From NCBI GenBank assembly GCA_021464525.1, contig JADRCO010001170.1:1-21804 (forward strand): a stretch of DNA of 21,804 nt. Direction: 5' to 3'. Shown here one piece after another: positions 17,719-21,804 of this stretch. The notes under the pieces were generated by a model. That model worked only from the letters and a program-made list of their open reading frames with translations. It ran no database searches and was not told the DNA's origin. The position numbers and the translations under genes were made by a program. Origin of the DNA: Rhizophagus sp. LPA8_4_AMF. Lineage: Eukaryota > Glomeromycota > Glomeromycetes > Glomerales > Glomeraceae. Each line of letters opens with the position of its first letter. Position 1 is the first letter of the stretch.

Positions 17719-19425
17719 ATGGCATGTTCAAAAATATTTTTGGGAGAATTACCCGAATTATCGAGCGAAATTATACAATACTTTCGAAGTGATTTTTCAA
17801 CACTACATTCGTGTATTTTAGTCAATAGATTATGGTGTCGTTTGGCGATTCCATTATTGTGGGAAAATCCATTTTCGATTATTCCTAATAAAAATTATTA
17901 CTCTATTAAATATCATAAAATTCGTTTTATTGAAAGTTATTTGGTCAAGTTAAATGATTATGATAAAATAAAATTATATGAATTCGGTATAAACAATAAT
18001 TTGTCTCCAAATATACTATTTAATTATCCCAGCTTTATTCAATATTTAGATACACGTTTGATTAGTGTTTGTATTGAAAAATGGGTTGCAGCTGTTAAAA
18101 TAAATGAAAATCCTTCATTTTCCTTTATCAGAAATACAATAAATTTAGATTTCATAAAATTCATTTATAAGTCATTAATTAAGATATTCATTGAAAATGA
18201 AGCAATCATATATACTTTTGATGTTAAGAATCGTCATAAATATTTCGATATTATTTCTGAATTAGTTTTACAAAGTTCAAATTTTGTTTGTAATATTAAA
18301 AATCTTTATCTTGAACCTTATTACTCATTTAAAATTAGTAATATAAACCCTCTATTAAAATTTTTAAGTTCTAATTGTAATTCAATTTCAACGCTCTATA
18401 TTCCAAGTTTTAATAAACATAAAGATAGTAATACTATTATTGAATATTTATCACAATTATCCCAATTAATTAAATCTCAAAAAAATCTTTCCAAAATTTT
18501 ATTTTTTTATGATTTTCCTCATTCAACGTTATTAAATTCTAATTGTTTAAACACTTTAAACACTATTATATTTTATAACATCGATTTTAAAAATATCAAT
18601 TTCTTAAATGAAGTATTTGAACAATTAAATGTTCTAGAATCTACTCACATTATTTATTGTTTTTCTCTGGATTTTAATTTTATTCAACAAATTATTAATT
18701 TAACTAAACCATTTAAATTAAAATCCTTATTTGTGAATGAAATATTTGAGTCAATAGAATTATTATTACAAAAATCTGGCGATTATTTAGAAAATTTTGG
18801 ATTTGAATCGTTTAAAATTTATGATGATGAATCAGAATCACAATTACTTGAATTAATTAAAAGATATTGTACGAAAATTAAATTCTTTGAATTAAGTGAA
18901 TTTGATAATCAGAATATTTATCCAGCATTCAATTTAATCAAAAATATTCAACAAAATCTTAATTATCTTACTATTGATTTAGATTATGATTTTGGATCAT
19001 ATTGTTGTAATGAAATTAGTTCAGTTGTACTGCAAAATTTAGGACAAATCCTTCCTCCTACATTAGAATATTTGAGTATGTCTCTTGTTATGAATACAAA
19101 TGATTTTGTAATATTTTTGAAAAGTTCTCAAAATACTTTTATCAAGAAATTAATATTTAGTAATATAAGTAATATAATAAATGGAACACGAGAAGAAGCT
19201 GGACAATATAATATGTTATATTATATAAAAGAATATATTATGAAACAGAAAAGAGTTAAATACTTTGCTTTTCAAAACCTTTTCATTGGTAATGATGATT
19301 ATGAAGAATTGTTTTATTTGAAAGATGAAGTAATGGAATTTAAATTACATGATATAGTAGTCAAAAATTATAATGATTTGAAAATTAGTGAATTTATCGA
19401 ATTTTTAAAGGTTATTGATTGTTAA
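17719..19425 (+). CDS. F-box protein with LRR-like C-terminus, copy 6 (568 aa)
   Basis: Intact single-exon member and the longest one here. It starts MACSKIFLGELPELSSEI; the F-box is at residues 11-48 with SCILVNRLWCRLAIPLLW. A central part with YPSFIQYLDTRLISVCIEKW and LLKFLSSNCNSISTLYIPSF leads into leucine-rich strands, then ISSVVLQNLGQILPPTLEYL, IKEYIMKQKRVKYFAFQ and LKDEVMEFKLHDIVVKNYNDL. Predicted role is Skp1 binding and target recruitment in an SCF ubiquitin ligase; the target is unknown. It has the full paired-dyad motif upstream. AATAAAG at 19444 and again near 19478 may provide polyadenylation signals. Its 3' flank is shared with copies 3, 4 and 5. Confidence 0.9.
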   Translation: MACSKIFLGELPELSSEIIQYFRSDFSTLHSCILVNRLWCRLAIPLLWENPFSIIPNKNYYSIKYHKIRFIESYLVKLNDYDKIKLYEFGINNNLSPNILFNYPSFIQYLDTRLISVCIEKWVAAVKINENPSFSFIRNTINLDFIKFIYKSLIKIFIENEAIIYTFDVKNRHKYFDIISELVLQSSNFVCNIKNLYLEPYYSFKISNINPLLKFLSSNCNSISTLYIPSFNKHKDSNTIIEYLSQLSQLIKSQKNLSKILFFYDFPHSTLLNSNCLNTLNTIIFYNIDFKNINFLNEVFEQLNVLESTHIIYCFSLDFNFIQQIINLTKPFKLKSLFVNEIFESIELLLQKSGDYLENFGFESFKIYDDESESQLLELIKRYCTKIKFFELSEFDNQNIYPAFNLIKNIQQNLNYLTIDLDYDFGSYCCNEISSVVLQNLGQILPPTLEYLSMSLVMNTNDFVIFLKSSQNTFIKKLIFSNISNIINGTREEAGQYNMLYYIKEYIMKQKRVKYFAFQNLFIGNDDYEELFYLKDEVMEFKLHDIVVKNYNDLKISEFIEFLKVIDC

Positions 19426-20600
19426 TATGTGGTAGATTTATATAATAAAGATATTTTATTCAGTTTTTATACAGTATATAATAAAGCTGCTACCCATCAG
19501 AATTTAAATATATTTCTTGCTAAAAAAAAAGATTGATTCGTCCAGATGTAATCCTGACCACTATTGGAATCGATGTAATTATTAATTAAAAGTTTATTTT
19601 CTTAATTAGCATATACTAATAACAAGTTAACATTAGTATGACCAATACTAAGACGAAATTAGCAATTTTTACTTGACTATTTTTTTTTTTTTTAATGTTA
19701 TACGACCGCAAAGTTACATTATTTTCGACACTGGACGTATTTAGGGAAATTTTTGACACCCGTCTGATTAACATTGCTTGCTTACTATATAAGCATAAAA
19801 TATAATTTATGAAAAGAACAACACCATTTAACCATTTTTTTATTTAAAATTAATGGCACTTTCGCTGATCGTTATATTTAAATGTGGTACTATAAGGATG
19901 ATTTTTTTCAATAATACATGAAGTTCATATTGATCTTTTTTGGGGTATGAAGAAGATCTTTCACTAATTCCAAATGACTATTAGCATCCAGTCTTAATTT
20001 CATATTTCTATATAATTAAAAAAATTCGTGTGTATATATACAGTACACCACATATCAGATATCATGTTTATATTTGTGGTAGAAGTGAAGTAATGAACAA
20101 AATATCTATCAAAGATGCAAGAAAGGGCTCGTGATCATAAAAAAAACCTGATACTGTAATTAGATTAGAAACAACCATGAAAGATCACTAGATTGTCTGA
20201 TCTCTTACTAAGATCTCCAAATCCGAAATTAATTTGATCGATTAGTGTAATTAGAAGTCATGATATGTACAGTAATAACATGTGAAAAAATACCGCAAGT
20301 TTCAAATTTCAATATATGAATACACAGGAAACAGAATCGAAATTTCATTCAAACTCTCCTATCTTTTACCGTGACCATTGCAATCATTTGGTCAGTCACT
20401 TTTACGCCGCTTACTAAAGGTAAAGTAAACTTTTGATAATTATAGTAAATTATATTAAATCATTTATGAAAATCATAATCTTATATGTGTTAATCACATA
20501 ACAAGGTAACGGCTGATACGTCTACTACGTCTACTACGGTTACAGCTACCAAAAAAAATAGAAAATTCTAGAGAAATGGAAATAAAATTCACTTTTTTTT
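19426..20600. other. Gene-free region right of the F-box array
   Basis: The first 200 bases are the duplicated 3' flank (AATAAAG, TTGCTAAAAAAAAAG, TTCGTCCAGA, TTATTAATTAAAAGTTTATT). From about 19640 onward nothing matches the array, and I see no coding sequence, RNA gene or transposon end. Confidence 0.5.
20517..20538 (+). repeat. Short 9-bp tandem repeat TACGTCTAC
   Basis: TACGTCTAC occurs twice in direct succession, followed by TACGG. It is about 400 bp upstream of the broken gene at 20933 and could be part of an old promoter; no role can be shown. Confidence 0.5.
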
Positions 20601-20670
20601 TATAAAAAGAATTTCAAAAAAATTAAATATGCGCATTCATACAAAAATTTATTCTTATAATTCTTCTCTG

Positions 20671-20938
20671 ATTCATTCTTCAATACCTATTATTCCTCAC
20701 TTTAATCTTAACAAATTCTCTCGACATAATATTGCCATAATTTATTTCATCTCAAAGATAATTAAAATTAAATCTTACATTGATTTAAAATTCCATTTTT
20801 TACAAAAACAAGCAAAAAATCAAAAAATTCAATACACTTATTCATCATAAGTTTACTCATATTCATCATAAATTGTTCATTCTCTCAACTCCCATTCCTT
20901 TTCACTATAATCTTAATAATGTCTCTAGCATAATGCCT
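20671..20938 (+). repeat. Imperfect 60-bp direct repeat before the broken gene
   Basis: Two related stretches lie at about 20671-20735 and 20875-20938. Both run from TTCATTCT through TCAA, CACT-TAATCTTAA and TCTC to CATAAT. The second ends at the ATG of the gene remnant at 20933. The first is read through by a 73-residue low-complexity frame (20629-20850), which I consider non-coding. It looks like a duplicated leader sequence. Confidence 0.5.
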
Positions 20939-21240
20939 GAGGCATTCTTAAACTATGGATCGTATAACGTTAAGATCCTTCGACGGAAGCCAGTAAATGA
21001 AAATGAAAAAGCTGTATTACTGGTTTCCAAGGAAACAAAAATTATACACTACGCTAATGAGAAAGGAAACTGGGATAATATAATCGCTCCGAAATCAGAA
21101 TAGTAAAGTTGCTCACGATGGTTATAGTTTGACTATTCCCGATGATATTCAAGTAATGGCGCGGTTCATTCCAAAATGATGGGGATAAATGTTGGCACTT
21201 TCGTGGTCATCTTGATAGTTGGGAAATATGGGGATGTTAA
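20933..21240 (+). pseudogene. Broken short gene, unknown family
   Basis: The first piece starts with ATG at 20933 (MPEAFLNYGSYNVKILRRKP) and reads KAVLLVSKETKIIHYANEKG then NWDNIIAPKSE to a TAG at 21101. Coding character continues in a second frame (SKVAHDGYSLTIPDDIQVMA, then RFIP) and, after about 21165, in a third (NDGDKCWHFRGHLDSWEIWG, stop at 21238-21240). Two single-base shifts near 21095-21105 and 21160-21170 would account for this. Codon composition is richer in G and C than the surrounding DNA, which supports a real former gene of roughly 100 residues. I do not recognise the domain. A missed intron is less likely, as no GT-AG pair sits at the breaks. Confidence 0.5.
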
Positions 21241-21436
21241 AATACTACGAGATGTAATGGACCATGAAAATGACCTCTTGTTCTTATACTTAAATTTGTA
21301 CGAGTAAAATATTAAAATAAGGTTGCTTTCATCTTACACTTTATATTTTCACATAAATATATTTCTATTAAACCCATTAGCATACCTAGCCTTCAGGACA
21401 CACTGATCGTACTCTGCCTGATTACGGCTATCAGAG

Positions 21437-21457
21437 GTACATGACACCCTCATGTAC
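21437..21457. repeat. Perfect hairpin GTACATGA-N5-TCATGTAC
   Basis: Eight-base perfect arms surround a five-base loop CACCC. It lies in a G/C-richer patch (about 21380-21460) unlike the surrounding AT-rich DNA. No T run follows on either strand. Possible origins are a transposon end or coding sequence; undetermined. Confidence 0.5.
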
Positions 21458-21469
21458 TAGGTCTTCTAA

Positions 21470-21793
21470 TTATATACTATCCATATTACCATCATGTTCT
21501 AAATACCAACTCCAACAATCTTTTAAAGCTTCATAAGTCAACAGCCAACTTATATGACTCGTAGTGATGACCCTCCTCCAATAGTGTGGTTCATCTACAC
21601 TCCGTTCCAACATCCGTCCAGAAGTGTTAGGTTGAGCTTCCTGAGCGCCAACATTTCCTTGGATTCTGTTAGTACCTAAAAATTGGAGGAAGTTAGTATG
21701 CAATTTACCACTTCCTATTAGGTGGTCATCATACGTTATGTGATAGTACCACCTCCATTTCACCTCAAGGTATAATATAGACTTTAGCCACCA
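21470..21793 (-). other. Uncertain open frame at the right edge
   Basis: An open minus-strand frame of about 107 codons ends at TAA 21470 and contains RWYYHITYDDHLIGSGKL, PHYWRRVITTSHISWLL and YEALKDCWSWYLEHD. It has no ATG near its beginning (the frame opens after a TAA near 21793, with GTG at 21763). If coding, it is an exon or a fragment. The composition is G/C-richer and tryptophan-rich, unlike random AT-rich DNA. I do not recognise it; a transposon-derived or host gene fragment is possible, and chance openness is not excluded. Confidence 0.25.
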
Positions 21794-21804
21794 TTACTAT
21801 GCTG

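Noticed and set aside
17254-17731. Short frames at 17254-17436, 17327-17560 and 17537-17731
   Set aside because: They overlap the retroposon frame or the F-box leader in other frames and have no independent support.
20629-20850. 73-residue frame with ATG
   Set aside because: Low complexity rich in I, K, S and N; part of it is the first half of an imperfect DNA repeat that precedes the broken gene, so it is more likely leader sequence.
1-21804. tRNA, rRNA or other structured RNA genes
   Set aside because: No stretch showed tRNA-like boxes or rRNA-like sequence on reading; a covariance-model scan would be needed to exclude small RNAs.

Overview
This is an AT-rich eukaryotic window dominated by one tandemly amplified, intronless gene family. 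Each member encodes a protein of about 500-570 residues with an N-terminal F-box (conserved start MACSKIF-G-LPEL, core SCILVNRLWCRLAIPLLWENPF) and a long leucine/isoleucine/asparagine-rich C-terminal region that looks like degenerate leucine-rich repeats. From memory, this F-box style, the AT bias and the single-exon layout match the very large F-box families of arbuscular mycorrhizal fungi (Glomeromycotina, Rhizophagus-like). That assignment rests on recognition and was not searched.

Layout: (1) 1-290, palindromic AT-rich repeat. (2) About 292-2800 and 4099-6690, two direct copies of a segment carrying a minus-strand F-box gene; copy 1 (1238-2764) is intact, copy 2 (5049-6655) has a one-base frameshift inside the F-box. 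Between them lies a probable PIF/Harbinger-type MITE (3028-3505) flanked by TTA. (3) 6660-7700, the divergent intergenic region where the array changes strand, with a possible hAT-like relic. (4) 7719-9429, decayed plus-strand F-box copy 3. (5) 9480-11540, gene-free T-rich DNA with a degenerate minisatellite at about 10321-10880. (6) 11635-13320, intact copy 4 (561 aa). (7) 14310-15414, copy 5, broken and with a large internal deletion. (8) 15590-17610, a duplicated intergenic region carrying an unclassified insert, a probable MITE and, nested in that, a 5'-truncated LINE-like retroposon with a perfect 14-bp target-site duplication. (9) 17719-19425, intact copy 6 (568 aa). (10) 19426-21804, mostly gene-free, with a short broken gene of unknown family at 20933-21240 and an uncertain open frame on the minus strand at the right edge.

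Three of the six F-box copies are intact and three are broken. A 660-bp stretch at the 3' end of copies 1 and 2 is identical while the sequence around it differs, so the cluster shows ongoing duplication, decay and probable gene conversion. Intact members would be expected to act as substrate adaptors of SCF (Skp1-Cullin-F-box) ubiquitin ligases, with the variable middle and C-terminal region choosing targets.

The most unusual signal is a paired-dyad motif placed almost constantly upstream of four copies: ATTGTGYRACAAT, then a TCGGA(G)/CTCCGA inverted pair, with the first dyad ending about 97-102 bp before the start codon. It looks like a shared promoter or operator module of this family.
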